Positions 1-7,737 of a stretch of DNA of 36,518 bases are shown here, piece after piece. The stretch lies in assembly GCA_013425405.1 (NCBI GenBank), contig JACCLF010000013.1:1-36518 (forward strand), read 5' to 3'. This DNA is from Microcaldota archaeon. Lineage in GTDB: Archaea; Micrarchaeota; Micrarchaeia; Burarchaeales; Fermentimicrarchaeaceae. The first letter of the stretch is position 1. Each line of letters opens with the position of its first letter. The notes beneath the pieces are model-generated. The model was not told the origin of the DNA and made no database searches. It was given only the letters and a program-made list of their open reading frames with translations. Position numbers and translations under genes: made by a program.

Positions 1-1
1 A

Positions 2-133
2 TCCATCTTCCAATACATATTCATCGTCTCCGGGGACCCTGCACACCTGCAGGATTACATGGGGCAGGCGGGTCCCCTAATAAAAATCACAATGAGTCAG
101 AAAAAGGCTTGCCTCTGCATGTCAACTAATTAG
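2..133 (+). CDS. 3' end of an unidentified protein (partial)
   Basis: The second reading frame is open from the window edge to a TAG at 131-133 and gives 43 residues, including the stretch FIVSGDPAHLQDYMGQAG. Third codon positions are mostly C or G, as in the clearly real genes of this window, which favours this frame over frame 1, also open to 129. No family is recognised. The gene ends about 60 bases before the pilin-like gene, and it is unclear whether the two share a transcript. The call rests only on reading-frame character, so it is tentative. Confidence 0.4.
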   Translation, partial: SIFQYIFIVSGDPAHLQDYMGQAGPLIKITMSQKKACLCMSTN

Positions 134-184
134 ACAGCATCGTCATACCGCAATGTTTTTATTCTACCTCTTGCATATACTAAC

Positions 185-190
185 GGTGAT
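185..190 (+). promoter_or_regulatory. Shine-Dalgarno site GGTGAT that fixes the pilin-like start
   Basis: GGTGAT matches the archaeal anti-Shine-Dalgarno end of 16S rRNA and lies four bases before the ATG at 195. It places the start at 195 rather than the upstream in-frame ATG at 153, which has no such motif and would put a non-signal extension before a clear signal peptide. Confidence 0.7.
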
Positions 191-194
191 CAAA

Positions 195-542
195 ATGAGG
201 AATAATACCAAAATGCTTTTCATCCTACTTCTGCTGGGCTTGTCCACGCCAGTTTTTGCGGCAACAACCACATCAATGGCTGCGGCCATAGCACTGGGCT
301 TGTGCGGCTTCAAAACTCTTGTCTATGGTGTTCTGCCAACTCTCGCCCTCATAATGTTCCTGTTTGCAGGGTTGGCATACGCTGCAGGCCAGGCATTCGG
401 TGCTGAAATGAGAGCCAAGGCGCAGGGCTGGGCAATGTCTCTCCTTGTTGGAGGGATAATTGGAATATTCCTTGCAGTGTTGGCACCAATACTTGTAACC
501 ATATTTGTGAGCATGGGTCTGCCTAGCGGATCTGCCTGCTAA
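195..542 (+). CDS. Small two-TM secreted protein, VirB2/CedA1-like pilin candidate
   Basis: The 115-residue product begins with a basic N-terminus (MRNNTKM) and a hydrophobic signal peptide that ends near PVFA-ATT, a plausible signal peptidase site at about residue 22. Two hydrophobic helices follow, around residues 40-65 and 80-110, separated by a short charged turn (GAEMRAKAQGW). Signal peptide, small residues, two helices and a polar loop are the layout of VirB2/TrbC pilins and of the archaeal CedA1/TedC pilins. Those are known to form conjugation-like pili. The gene heads the cluster of VirB6-like and VirB4-like genes, which supports a pilin role. It is followed by a T-tract, so it may be transcribed separately and more strongly than the rest. 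The family call rests on architecture and context, not on a diagnostic motif. Confidence 0.55.
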   Translation: MRNNTKMLFILLLLGLSTPVFAATTTSMAAAIALGLCGFKTLVYGVLPTLALIMFLFAGLAYAAGQAFGAEMRAKAQGWAMSLLVGGIIGIFLAVLAPILVTIFVSMGLPSGSAC

Positions 543-595
543 CATCATAATCGCACACATGAACCTGCCCGTAGTCAAGGCTTCCGGAAATACAC

Positions 596-610
596 CTTTT
601 TTATTTTTAT
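596..610 (+). terminator. T-rich archaeal transcription terminator
   Basis: A run of six T, then A, then five T lies about 55 bases after the stop of the pilin-like gene. Archaeal RNA polymerase terminates at such U-tracts without needing a hairpin. Its position would separate the pilin transcript from the downstream operon. Confidence 0.45.
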
Positions 611-671
611 CCTCTTCTTGATTATCCACGCTGCTTGCCGTAAATAGAAAATACTTTATCAACTCACAGTT

Positions 672-684
672 AGTTTTAAAAACC
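672..684 (+). promoter_or_regulatory. Possible TATA box for the VirB6-like operon
   Basis: The sequence GTTTTAAAAAC lies about 55 bases before the ATG at 732 in a 190-base gap. A TATA box here would put the start site near 700-710, leaving a short leader that contains the GGTGGT ribosome site at 719-724. Another AT-rich candidate is at 650-660. Confidence 0.3.
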
Positions 685-731
685 ACCGAACTCAAACTAT
701 CAAATATAGCAAAGAGCTGGTGGTTTTGACA

Positions 732-1664
732 ATGCTGCTACTGATAGATTTGAGTGGTGGTAAGTTTCTTGGAGGATGGGAGTCGGTTGCCCTACTCGCG
801 CTTCTGGTCTCGTTTGGCATAATAGGAATTGCTTTCGCAATAGGCATAGGCTTCCACTATCGAGAGCTTGAGGAGTGGGCCAAGGCGGAGTTTTACGAGG
901 TAATAATGACCGGCTTTCTACTGGGGGTTCTTGTTGCATTCGTTAACTTTCTATTCGGCATATCAACGAATCTGGCTGGTGGCAACCCGCTGGATATCGC
1001 GCATAACTGCCTCTATCAGATGCTATACGACACTTCCGGAGTTTTCCTTCAGGTGTTCCTCTATAATATGTACATAAGCGCCCTCTCAACGCTGATGCTG
1101 GGCTTCTTCATACCCATAACCATACCCGAGGTGATTACAATACGCATTGGTTCCTACATAAATCCCTGGGCAGGCTTCAGCGGTCTGGCGCTGGGCATCG
1201 ACACCATCTTCAACCTCATCTCCGCAATGATCGCGCTAATACTTGCTCAGCAGGTTCTCCTTGATTTCTTCAAGGTGACAATGTTCAAATACTTCCTGCC
1301 GCTCGGTGTTCTCATGCGAACCTTTCCGCTCACGAGAGTCGCCGGCAGCACCATCATTGCGGTCGCAGTAAGCGCCTACCTCATCTACCCGCTCGCAATA
1401 ATATACACAACTTCACTCTACAACAGCTTTAAGGCAGTGATAGTGCCGGGACAGCCCGGCAACTTCTATAGCAATCTCTTGTTGGGGCCAATTGTCGGAG
1501 ATATAACGGCTCCAATGGGGACAATAAACGACATGATGCGGAACTTCGTCATAATAACAGCATGTTTCGGGTTGACAGTGGTCATAACGCTGTCATCAGT
1601 GCGTTCCCTTGCAACAGCACTAGGAGGCGACCCGGACTTATTCGGACTTGCAAGGCTGATATAG
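732..1664 (+). CDS. Polytopic membrane protein, VirB6/CedA-like paralog 1 of 6
   Basis: This 310-residue integral membrane protein has about six to seven hydrophobic segments. The start is ATG 732, seven bases after GGTGGT (719-724); the upstream in-frame GTG at 720 overlaps that site. Three elements recur in the next five genes. A WAKAEFYE-type motif follows the first helix (residues 49-56), LPLGVLMRTFPLTRVAG sits at 189-205, and the C-terminus ends LGGDPDLFGLARLI. Length, topology and the partnership with a VirB4-type ATPase fit VirB6/TrbL and archaeal CedA, the polytopic inner-membrane channel components of conjugation-type systems. The family name is an inference from topology and context. 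The paralogy with its neighbours is directly visible. Confidence 0.65.
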   Translation: MLLLIDLSGGKFLGGWESVALLALLVSFGIIGIAFAIGIGFHYRELEEWAKAEFYEVIMTGFLLGVLVAFVNFLFGISTNLAGGNPLDIAHNCLYQMLYDTSGVFLQVFLYNMYISALSTLMLGFFIPITIPEVITIRIGSYINPWAGFSGLALGIDTIFNLISAMIALILAQQVLLDFFKVTMFKYFLPLGVLMRTFPLTRVAGSTIIAVAVSAYLIYPLAIIYTTSLYNSFKAVIVPGQPGNFYSNLLLGPIVGDITAPMGTINDMMRNFVIITACFGLTVVITLSSVRSLATALGGDPDLFGLARLI

Positions 1665-1669
1665 GTGGT
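1664..1669 (+). promoter_or_regulatory. Shine-Dalgarno site GGTGGT sharing its first G with a stop codon
   Basis: The TAG stop of paralog 1 (1662-1664) runs into GGTGGT, nine bases before ATG 1679. It sets the start of paralog 2 at a clear signal peptide. A longer reading from 1562 lies inside paralog 1. Confidence 0.65.
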
Positions 1670-1678
1670 AACACGAAA

Positions 1679-2689
1679 ATGAAAACATTGATCATATTGC
1701 TTTTTATCGCCAGCATTGCTAGCATAACCTCCCAAGCTGCTCAAATTATTTGCGGTGGAATCGGGTCAACTTGTTGCATAAGCAGCGATTGGGAGACAGG
1801 AGGTTGGATCTACCTAATATCCGTGGGCCTATCAATAATCTTCCTGTCCTTCTCCATAATATACATGAGTTCAAAGATATTTGACAAACCCGAGTGGGTT
1901 GTTTGGATAAAGGACGAGTTCTCCCAGGCCGTCATATCAGTTGTAATAGTGGTCACTCTTGTCATTGTGCTCGGCGCCATCTGCTACATCTTCAACAACC
2001 TTGCAGGAGGAGACCCATTCCAAATAGCACACGGCTATCTCAATGAGGTAGTTTGGGATAAAACTATCAACTTCGCAACAACGGCCTTCCAGGATAGTCT
2101 CATATGCCAGCTGGTTGCCGGTTACAAGACGCAAATGGGGCAATCATCCCTTGGTGTAACATTCCACCAAAGCGCAGGCCTCAAACTGGTTGCAACAGAC
2201 CTGGACTTCCTCTACGCCCTGTTTGCAGGGTTGTCGGCAAGCCTTATGGTTCAGGACATAGGTCTTTCAATAATACAGGCATTCGCCTTCAGGATAATGC
2301 TCCCCCTCGGAATACTCTTCAGAGTATTCCCGTTTCTGAGAAAGGCCGGAGCCATGTTGATTGCTTTGTCAATCGGGCTGTACATAGTATTCCCGCTGTG
2401 CTTCGTGATGGACAAGGCAGTAGTCGACTCGGTAATAAACCAACCCGGCTTCCAGAATTCCCTGATTATGAATGTCGCCCAACTGCAGACAATTGGCGTG
2501 TCGACAATAGTGCTCAGTTTCATATCGCCCTTCCTGCCATGGGCACTGATAGATCTTGTCTGGCTTATGGCGCAGGCTGCGTTACTTTTGCCGCAGGCAA
2601 TTTTCCTCCCAACCCTAAACCTGGTTATAACCCTCACATTTGTAAAAAATGCAGCAAGAGTTTTAAGCCAGAACTTCGGAGAAGGATAA
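1679..2689 (+). CDS. Polytopic membrane protein, VirB6/CedA-like paralog 2 of 6
   Basis: The product has 336 residues. It begins with a signal-peptide-like hydrophobic stretch (about residues 3-20), followed by a short Cys-rich exposed stretch with C25, C32 and C33. The family motif after the first core helix is WIKDEFSQAV (76-85) and the second is LPLGILFRVFPFLRKAG (208-224). The segment GGDPFQIAHGYL (110-121) matches GGNPLDIAHNCL of paralog 1. Unlike most of its siblings it lacks the C-terminal LI-ending motif and finishes with SQNFGEG. It sits one base before the next gene. A channel-like role in a conjugation-type machine is inferred from the array and the neighbouring VirB4-type ATPase. 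The extra Cys residues suggest an extracytoplasmic disulfide-bonded N-terminus. Confidence 0.62.
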   Translation: MKTLIILLFIASIASITSQAAQIICGGIGSTCCISSDWETGGWIYLISVGLSIIFLSFSIIYMSSKIFDKPEWVVWIKDEFSQAVISVVIVVTLVIVLGAICYIFNNLAGGDPFQIAHGYLNEVVWDKTINFATTAFQDSLICQLVAGYKTQMGQSSLGVTFHQSAGLKLVATDLDFLYALFAGLSASLMVQDIGLSIIQAFAFRIMLPLGILFRVFPFLRKAGAMLIALSIGLYIVFPLCFVMDKAVVDSVINQPGFQNSLIMNVAQLQTIGVSTIVLSFISPFLPWALIDLVWLMAQAALLLPQAIFLPTLNLVITLTFVKNAARVLSQNFGEG

Positions 2690-2690
2690 T

Positions 2691-3893
2691 ATGACACTAG
2701 CAGCATTCACAGATATATGGAGCAACTGGCAAGCAGTTGCGATAACCGCAGCTACGCTCTCAGTGCTGTTTGCATCCATGGCCTACCTTCTATCGCTTAT
2801 ATTCAGGACGAAGAGCCTTGAAGTTTGGGCCAAGGAGGAAGTATACCAGGCGATTGCAAGCGGATTTATCATAGCGGCTGCGGTGCTTGGGGTGACTCTC
2901 ATGGTGAGCACAGCATGCATCTTAACCGGCGGATGCCCGGCAAATAAAGACCATCTGGATGTAGCAATAAACATAGTTGAGAACCTGAAGAATAAAACAG
3001 TTAGTCAGACGGAATATCTCTTCCAACTAAGCATGCGGGTAGGCTTTATAAAAAGCATGGGCAAGTATTACGACTTCAGCCTTGGGCCGGGTTCGGAGGG
3101 ATGCTTGGTGGGAGCATGCCCAACGGCGTTTGGATGGTCATGGTACATGTGGGCTGGAGCCAGCGTAATAGCCGATTCATTGGACTATACGTTTTCAGTG
3201 TTGATACCAATACTCTCAAGCTTTTTCGCCCAGCTTTGGCTGCTGAAGTTCATACAGCATACCCTTTTCCCAAGCCTTCTCGCTCTGGGGATACTGCTCA
3301 GGACATTCTTCTTCACAAGAAAGGTAGGCGGTTTGCTCATTGCAATCGCGCTTGGTCTTTACACAATATACCCGCTGATGTACGTCCTCATGGGCAGCTA
3401 CATGGACTTCACACCACGCAAATTCTACTACCCAAACAATGACTGGACTCATGGTTATGCATTTATCTCATGCGCCGGGGGCGAATATCTGTCCGGGGGT
3501 TCACCAAATGCTCCGTTCTGCACAGGCTTTCCAGGAGTGCTCTCCTTCATAATACCCGGTCTTCCAACGGCCGTTGGAAACTTTGGCAATGCCGACTTCA
3601 TGTTCAAGAATGGCTGTGATGCCGGCGATCCAAACTCATGTCCTGGCTCGGTATGTTCACCTGATGCTTGGGGTAATACATACTGCGGCGCAAATCCTGC
3701 AGATCCTAAGCCAGATGTATACGCTGGCATGCGAAGCTCATATGATGGAGTGCTCCCAATTGTTGGCTACCTGCTGGTGCCAGCACTCTTCATACCCCTC
3801 ATCATAATACTCGTGACAATAACATTCATAAGGAACCTCTCACCAATGCTGGGAGGAGATGTTGAAATAGCCGGCCTGACAAAGTTCATATAA
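2691..3893 (+). CDS. Polytopic membrane protein, VirB6/CedA-like paralog 3 of 6, with Cys-rich loop
   Basis: This is the longest member of the array at 400 residues. Its ATG follows the preceding stop by one base and lies behind GGAGAAGGAT. Family motifs are visible: WAKEEVYQAIASG at 46-58, LLALGILLRTFFFTRKVGG near 196-214, and LGGDVEIAGLTKFI at the C-terminus. It differs by a loop at about residues 240-345 that is rich in Cys, Gly, Asn and Pro and contains CGAN and CPGSVCSPD elements. This loop lies between hydrophobic segments and is probably on the cell exterior, perhaps stabilised by disulfides. It could contact the giant surface protein or a partner cell, but that is speculation. The VirB6-like role is inferred from the shared motifs and operon. 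Confidence 0.62.
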   Translation: MTLAAFTDIWSNWQAVAITAATLSVLFASMAYLLSLIFRTKSLEVWAKEEVYQAIASGFIIAAAVLGVTLMVSTACILTGGCPANKDHLDVAINIVENLKNKTVSQTEYLFQLSMRVGFIKSMGKYYDFSLGPGSEGCLVGACPTAFGWSWYMWAGASVIADSLDYTFSVLIPILSSFFAQLWLLKFIQHTLFPSLLALGILLRTFFFTRKVGGLLIAIALGLYTIYPLMYVLMGSYMDFTPRKFYYPNNDWTHGYAFISCAGGEYLSGGSPNAPFCTGFPGVLSFIIPGLPTAVGNFGNADFMFKNGCDAGDPNSCPGSVCSPDAWGNTYCGANPADPKPDVYAGMRSSYDGVLPIVGYLLVPALFIPLIIILVTITFIRNLSPMLGGDVEIAGLTKFI

Positions 3894-3902
3894 GGTGTAG
3901 AA

Positions 3903-4841
3903 ATGGTTGTTATAGCCTGGGCAAGTTGGTATGCAATAACCTTCGTGATAATATCAGTAGTTTTGGCCATAATCACCCTGGCGTATATGATAGGCATAGG
4001 CTTCCATCTTCCCAAGCTGCAGGCATGGGCGAAGGATGAGCTTTACCAGGCTCTGGCAAGTGCGATTATAGCAGTCCTCCTCATGTCGTTTGTGTCAACA
4101 ATAAGGACCACAATGATAAGCGTATACGGAAAGGATCCCTTTGAGATAGTTATTCTCGACTACATACCCCAACTGATCGGAAACCTCGGAATCTTCTTCA
4201 TGGGAGTGGTTGAAATAGACGTTTCATTTGCGTTAATGCAAAGCATGCTATTCAGTGCCATGCCCAGCCAGATGGGTTTCAAGATTAACCCCTTCGCCGG
4301 GATGACTACCATAACATCCTTCCTCTCATTAATGATGGAGGCAATTCTTACAGGAATGGCAATACTGTTCGGCCAGCTCACCTTCCTCATATTCATCCAG
4401 AATAGGCTTTCAATCCTCTTCCCAATCGGAATAGCTCTTAGGGCATTCCCGTTCAGCAGGCAAGCCGGTGGCGCCCTCATTGCCACCTTCTTGGGCTTCT
4501 ATGTCTTCTACCCCTTCCTATGGGTTTTCGACCGTGCAATCTATAATGAAGTTTCAGTATTTTCCCTCACTTCGATCAACGCAGGCCTGCCTAACTCTGC
4601 AGGCATAGGGTCTGCCTGCACTGACAACACGGCTCAATGCACAACGAACACCCCGGATATAGGGCTCAATATAATACTGTGGATTGTCAGCGCCATAGCC
4701 TACCCTGTAATCTACTACCTGTTCGTATTCGTCGTTATAATGTCCATTTTCAACCTGCTAACCACGCTTGTGCTGATAAATGAGCTGGCGAAATTACTTG
4801 GTTCTGAAATAGACCTGGGAGGCCTGAGCGGATTAATATGA
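3903..4841 (+). CDS. Polytopic membrane protein, VirB6/CedA-like paralog 4 of 6
   Basis: A 312-residue membrane protein whose ATG lies behind GGTG (3894-3897), directly after the TAA stop of paralog 3. Motifs are WAKDELYQALAS (42-53), LFPIGIALRAFPFSRQAGG (about 172-190) and LGSEIDLGGLSGLI at the end. The segment INPFAG near residue 128 matches INPWAG in paralog 1, and GKDPFEIV matches the GGxPxxIA region of paralogs 1 and 2. An exposed loop around 220-250 contains two Cys. Its stop overlaps the start of paralog 5 in an ATGA arrangement, which points to translational coupling. By sequence this is the most typical member of the six. The VirB6/CedA assignment rests on topology and gene context. 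Confidence 0.64.
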   Translation: MVVIAWASWYAITFVIISVVLAIITLAYMIGIGFHLPKLQAWAKDELYQALASAIIAVLLMSFVSTIRTTMISVYGKDPFEIVILDYIPQLIGNLGIFFMGVVEIDVSFALMQSMLFSAMPSQMGFKINPFAGMTTITSFLSLMMEAILTGMAILFGQLTFLIFIQNRLSILFPIGIALRAFPFSRQAGGALIATFLGFYVFYPFLWVFDRAIYNEVSVFSLTSINAGLPNSAGIGSACTDNTAQCTTNTPDIGLNIILWIVSAIAYPVIYYLFVFVVIMSIFNLLTTLVLINELAKLLGSEIDLGGLSGLI

Positions 4842-5899
4842 ACATCCCAAAAAAACTCAAAGTCTGCTTGCTTGTTTTAGCCATATCCTTGGCCGGCTGC
4901 ACCATAGGTGCGGGAGGGACATTGGACATTACTCCTGCGTGCCAGGCCGGAGCCGTAAGCGCTGGCTTTATCAATCTGTGGTCCGCAACCTGGCAGGGAA
5001 TATGCTTCCTTGCGGCTACAACTGTCTGGGCAGTGGCCATACTCGTCTATGTTGTTGGCTTTGCCCTGAACCATCAAAAAGCAATAATATGGGCAAGGGA
5101 GCAGATGCAGGAGGCAGTATTCGCCATGCTCATCACAATGTTCGTGATTGGATTCGTATCATTCCTCTGCACTCTTGACCTGAATTCGCTCGGCTTGGGG
5201 GGAGCATGCTTAGGAGGTGCAACCACTAACTTTATCGATGCGGCTTTCTGCTCGCTCTCTTCCATGTACCTTACTCTCATGCAGGGCTTGCTGCTTGTAA
5301 TTGCCTTAAACTCCGCCATGGCGGCAGCTGCAACATTTACCATAGGGTTTGCCCCCGGCGGAGTCGGGACAGTCTTCACACCGCTCGCAGTCCTGGGCGA
5401 AGTTGCAAACTCGTTTGTGCCTGCATCCATTGTGCTCGTAACAAGCGCAGTCCTTACGATGACCCAGATGGTGCTTGTGAAGATGAGTGCGAGTATATTC
5501 GTAGCCCTCTTCCCCATAGGGGTTATACTAAGGTCTTTTGGAGCAACTAGAGGTTTCGGAGGAGGCCTCATAGCAATAGCACTGGGCTTCTTGCTGTTCT
5601 ACCCGTTTCTTGTAGTGCTCTTCTACGGATCAGTTGGCGGCAATATGGGCATATCCGACGCCATCACCCAAGACTACAGCTCACTTAGCGACTCATTCAG
5701 TAGCGCGGGGCCATCGCCCGGAGACGCGAATTGGTTTGGAGGCATACTCAGCCCACTTGTAGGCTTCATAGGAAAAGCTATAATGGGTGCAATCTTCATA
5801 CCTCTGTTAATGTTCATGATCCTAATAGTATCCATAAAAGGGCTCTCAGCGGCCCTTGGGGAGGAAGTTGACGTGAGCAACCTCACGCGGCTCATATAG
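4838..5899 (+). CDS. Polytopic membrane protein, VirB6/CedA-like paralog 5 of 6, with lipobox
   Basis: The product has 353 residues and starts within the stop of paralog 4. Its N-terminus is a classic lipoprotein signal: basic start, hydrophobic stretch and LAGC with Cys21 as the candidate lipidated residue. That is unusual for a polytopic protein. The first family motif is altered to WAREQMQEAV (about 86-95). The second is LFPIGVILRSFGATRGFGG (about 224-242), and the C-terminus is LGEEVDVSNLTRLI. A Gly/Ala-rich central region and several Cys near 108-150 are also present. If the lipobox is used, the mature N-terminus would be lipid-anchored outside the membrane before the first helix. Function as a channel-type subunit is inferred from the array. 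Confidence 0.62.
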   Translation: MNIPKKLKVCLLVLAISLAGCTIGAGGTLDITPACQAGAVSAGFINLWSATWQGICFLAATTVWAVAILVYVVGFALNHQKAIIWAREQMQEAVFAMLITMFVIGFVSFLCTLDLNSLGLGGACLGGATTNFIDAAFCSLSSMYLTLMQGLLLVIALNSAMAAAATFTIGFAPGGVGTVFTPLAVLGEVANSFVPASIVLVTSAVLTMTQMVLVKMSASIFVALFPIGVILRSFGATRGFGGGLIAIALGFLLFYPFLVVLFYGSVGGNMGISDAITQDYSSLSDSFSSAGPSPGDANWFGGILSPLVGFIGKAIMGAIFIPLLMFMILIVSIKGLSAALGEEVDVSNLTRLI

Positions 5900-5904
5900 G
5901 TGAT
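5899..5904 (+). promoter_or_regulatory. Shine-Dalgarno site GGTGAT overlapping the stop of paralog 5
   Basis: The G of the TAG stop (5897-5899) is the first base of GGTGAT, three bases before a GTG at 5908. No ATG lies at this spacing, so GTG is taken as the start of paralog 6. Confidence 0.6.
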
Positions 5905-5907
5905 ATA

Positions 5908-6915
5908 GTGGCAGCGCCAATAATGTGGTGGACAGAACCCTGGAATACTGCCCCCGTTGATGTAACGGGGAATTGGAATATATGGCAGCCGGTAGCCATG
6001 ATAGCAATTTCAGTAGCCTTCGCCATAGTTTCGATTGCCTACATGCTTGGCGTCTTTTTCAGTCTTGATGGTTTAAAAAAATGGGCAAAGGCGGAGTTCT
6101 ACCAAGCTCTGGCAAGTACAGTTTTGGTAGTATTCCTGTTATTGATGATGGACATAATGCTCAATCAAGGCTTCCAGACAATGATTGGAGGCATGAATCC
6201 ATACAGGAAAGCCTATTCTTATATTGATGGAGTTCTAGTATCACTCCATGCGATATACAAGAATGTCTACCTTGTAAATTTCCCGCTAGAATTCCTAACA
6301 ACTTTCTCATTCTACTTCAATGCAGCAGGTCTTGATTTCGCTCCGTTTGAACTCATACTCAGCCCACTTGTCGAGCAGCTGCATTTCCAGGCCCACGTTG
6401 TCGCCATCGCGACAATCACAGCGGCATCCCAAAAAGCTCTGATACACCTCTTCTACAACACGGGCTTTTCGCTCTTCATACCCGCAGGCGTTCTTCTCAG
6501 GATATTCCCATGGACCCGGGGCGCAGGCGGGTTGCTCATAGCACTGGGAATTGGACTTGCAATAGTATACCCAATCATGTTCACATACGTAGCCCTAATG
6601 TCAGAGAATCCCTCAGAGGTTCAGAATAAGGCAAGTCAGCTCGGCAACAGCATAGGCGGTTTCAACTTTAGCGATTACGGCGCGTGCGCCACTGATTTTG
6701 AAGCTGCGACAGATGTTGCTACCCATAGGGCGTTATCCCCAGAGCTCAGGAACGCATCAGCATGGATTCTGGGCTGGGTTTCCGGAGTATGGCTGAAAAT
6801 ATTTTTCTATCCAATGTTTGTGCTGATAGTAACCTTCACATTCATAAGGACAATAGCTCCATTATTAGGTGCGGATATAACCGAGATAGGACAGGGAATT
6901 TTAAAAATACTGTAG
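5908..6915 (+). CDS. Polytopic membrane protein, VirB6/CedA-like paralog 6 of 6
   Basis: A 335-residue membrane protein read from a GTG codon. Motifs are WAKAEFYQALAS (about 59-70) and IPAGVLLRIFPWTRGAGG (about 191-208), with a diverged C-terminus ending ITEIGQGILKIL. It has a longer polar loop before the last helix pair (about 230-285) than paralogs 1 and 4. Its stop is embedded in the GGTGAT ribosome site of the next gene, giving the same tight coupling as elsewhere in the array. It closes the six-gene block and is followed by the two-TM protein pair and the VirB4-type ATPase. A VirB6/CedA role is inferred. Confidence 0.63.
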   Translation: MAAPIMWWTEPWNTAPVDVTGNWNIWQPVAMIAISVAFAIVSIAYMLGVFFSLDGLKKWAKAEFYQALASTVLVVFLLLMMDIMLNQGFQTMIGGMNPYRKAYSYIDGVLVSLHAIYKNVYLVNFPLEFLTTFSFYFNAAGLDFAPFELILSPLVEQLHFQAHVVAIATITAASQKALIHLFYNTGFSLFIPAGVLLRIFPWTRGAGGLLIALGIGLAIVYPIMFTYVALMSENPSEVQNKASQLGNSIGGFNFSDYGACATDFEAATDVATHRALSPELRNASAWILGWVSGVWLKIFFYPMFVLIVTFTFIRTIAPLLGADITEIGQGILKIL

Positions 6916-6920
6916 GTGAT
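6915..6920 (+). promoter_or_regulatory. Shine-Dalgarno site GGTGAT fused to the stop of paralog 6
   Basis: TAG at 6913-6915 runs into GGTGAT, which supports initiation at ATG 6931 rather than at the GTG at 6916 that lies inside the motif. Confidence 0.6.
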
Positions 6921-6930
6921 CTTTCTGCAA

Positions 6931-7737
6931 ATGGAAAGAAACATAGCTCTTGCCTGCATCGGCATAGGAGTGATTCTGCTAACTCTTAGTTTCGTTTTAG
7001 GTGATCTGGGAGCCATAACCGGTGTGGTTCTGCTGTTAGCTCCCGTCTTCTCAACAATCGGTCTGATCCTTTTCAAATATGGATACTGGATAGTCCCATT
7101 TCTCACCAAGAGGGTAAGGGTGATAGATGTTATAGAAGAGCCCTACACGCTGTCCCCGCAGCAGGATGCAGTCATAAAGAAGGTCGGCAATGTATACTTC
7201 GCCTCAATGTTCATTCACGTGAAGGTGTATGAATCCACCACTGAAAAAAGTGAGGAGCAGAAGGTCGCCTTCATGAATTTGTGGGAGAGGGCAATCTCCG
7301 GTTTGAAATTTGTTACTAAATTCTGCATATCGTCCTACGCAAAGGATTTAACGAAGTATAAAAGCATAATTGAGGGCAGGAAAGCTGAAGCCCAGCTTAG
7401 GCTTGCAAACGAACGAGGCAAGCCCGAGCCAAGCGATGCGGAGTTGGACAAGATCGAGAGAGAGATAGCCATGTGGGAGAACATGATCTCAAAAATTTCT
7501 GCAGGAGAAAATGCAATAACGCAGATAACCTACATAATGACTTCCGGTCAGGGTCCAACACCCGAGATGGCGCTGGCTGCTGTGAGAAACCAGGCAAATG
7601 AAATAAAATCCACAATATCGACCACCCTCAATGCCGAGGTCGCGGTGCTTATAGGAGACGAAATGAAGAGATGTTTTGAATGGGAATACATGGTGCCTCC
7701 TACGATAAGGGAGGAAGGCGCCCAACAGGTTGTTTAG
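6931..7737 (+). CDS. Two-TM protein with cytoplasmic domain, VirB3/VirB4-N-like candidate (copy 1)
   Basis: The product has 268 residues: two hydrophobic helices (about 5-27 and 31-52) followed by a mostly charged, probably cytoplasmic domain. It is clearly paralogous to the next gene. Shared elements include the LWERA segment, QLRLxxERxKP, the ISAGE/LSAGE segment, AxxxQANEIKSTxSxxLNxEV and the ending GDEMKRCFEWE. In bacterial systems the small two-TM VirB3 protein binds, and is sometimes fused to, the N-terminal domain of VirB4. The ATPase encoded just downstream starts almost directly at the motor domain, so this pair may provide the missing N-terminal part as separate membrane-bound subunits. 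That role is inferred; no diagnostic VirB3 or VirB4-N motif is claimed. Confidence 0.5.
   Translation: MERNIALACIGIGVILLTLSFVLGDLGAITGVVLLLAPVFSTIGLILFKYGYWIVPFLTKRVRVIDVIEEPYTLSPQQDAVIKKVGNVYFASMFIHVKVYESTTEKSEEQKVAFMNLWERAISGLKFVTKFCISSYAKDLTKYKSIIEGRKAEAQLRLANERGKPEPSDAELDKIEREIAMWENMISKISAGENAITQITYIMTSGQGPTPEMALAAVRNQANEIKSTISTTLNAEVAVLIGDEMKRCFEWEYMVPPTIREEGAQQVV

Noticed and set aside
1-129. Frame 1 at the left edge as the coding frame
   Set aside because: Also open, but His/Pro-rich and with poorer third-position bias than frame 2.
2104-2694. 196-residue + strand frame overlapping VirB6-like paralog 2
   Set aside because: It shares sequence with a membrane protein whose motifs match five paralogs. 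The alternative translation is Pro/Arg/Gly-rich without hydrophobic segments.
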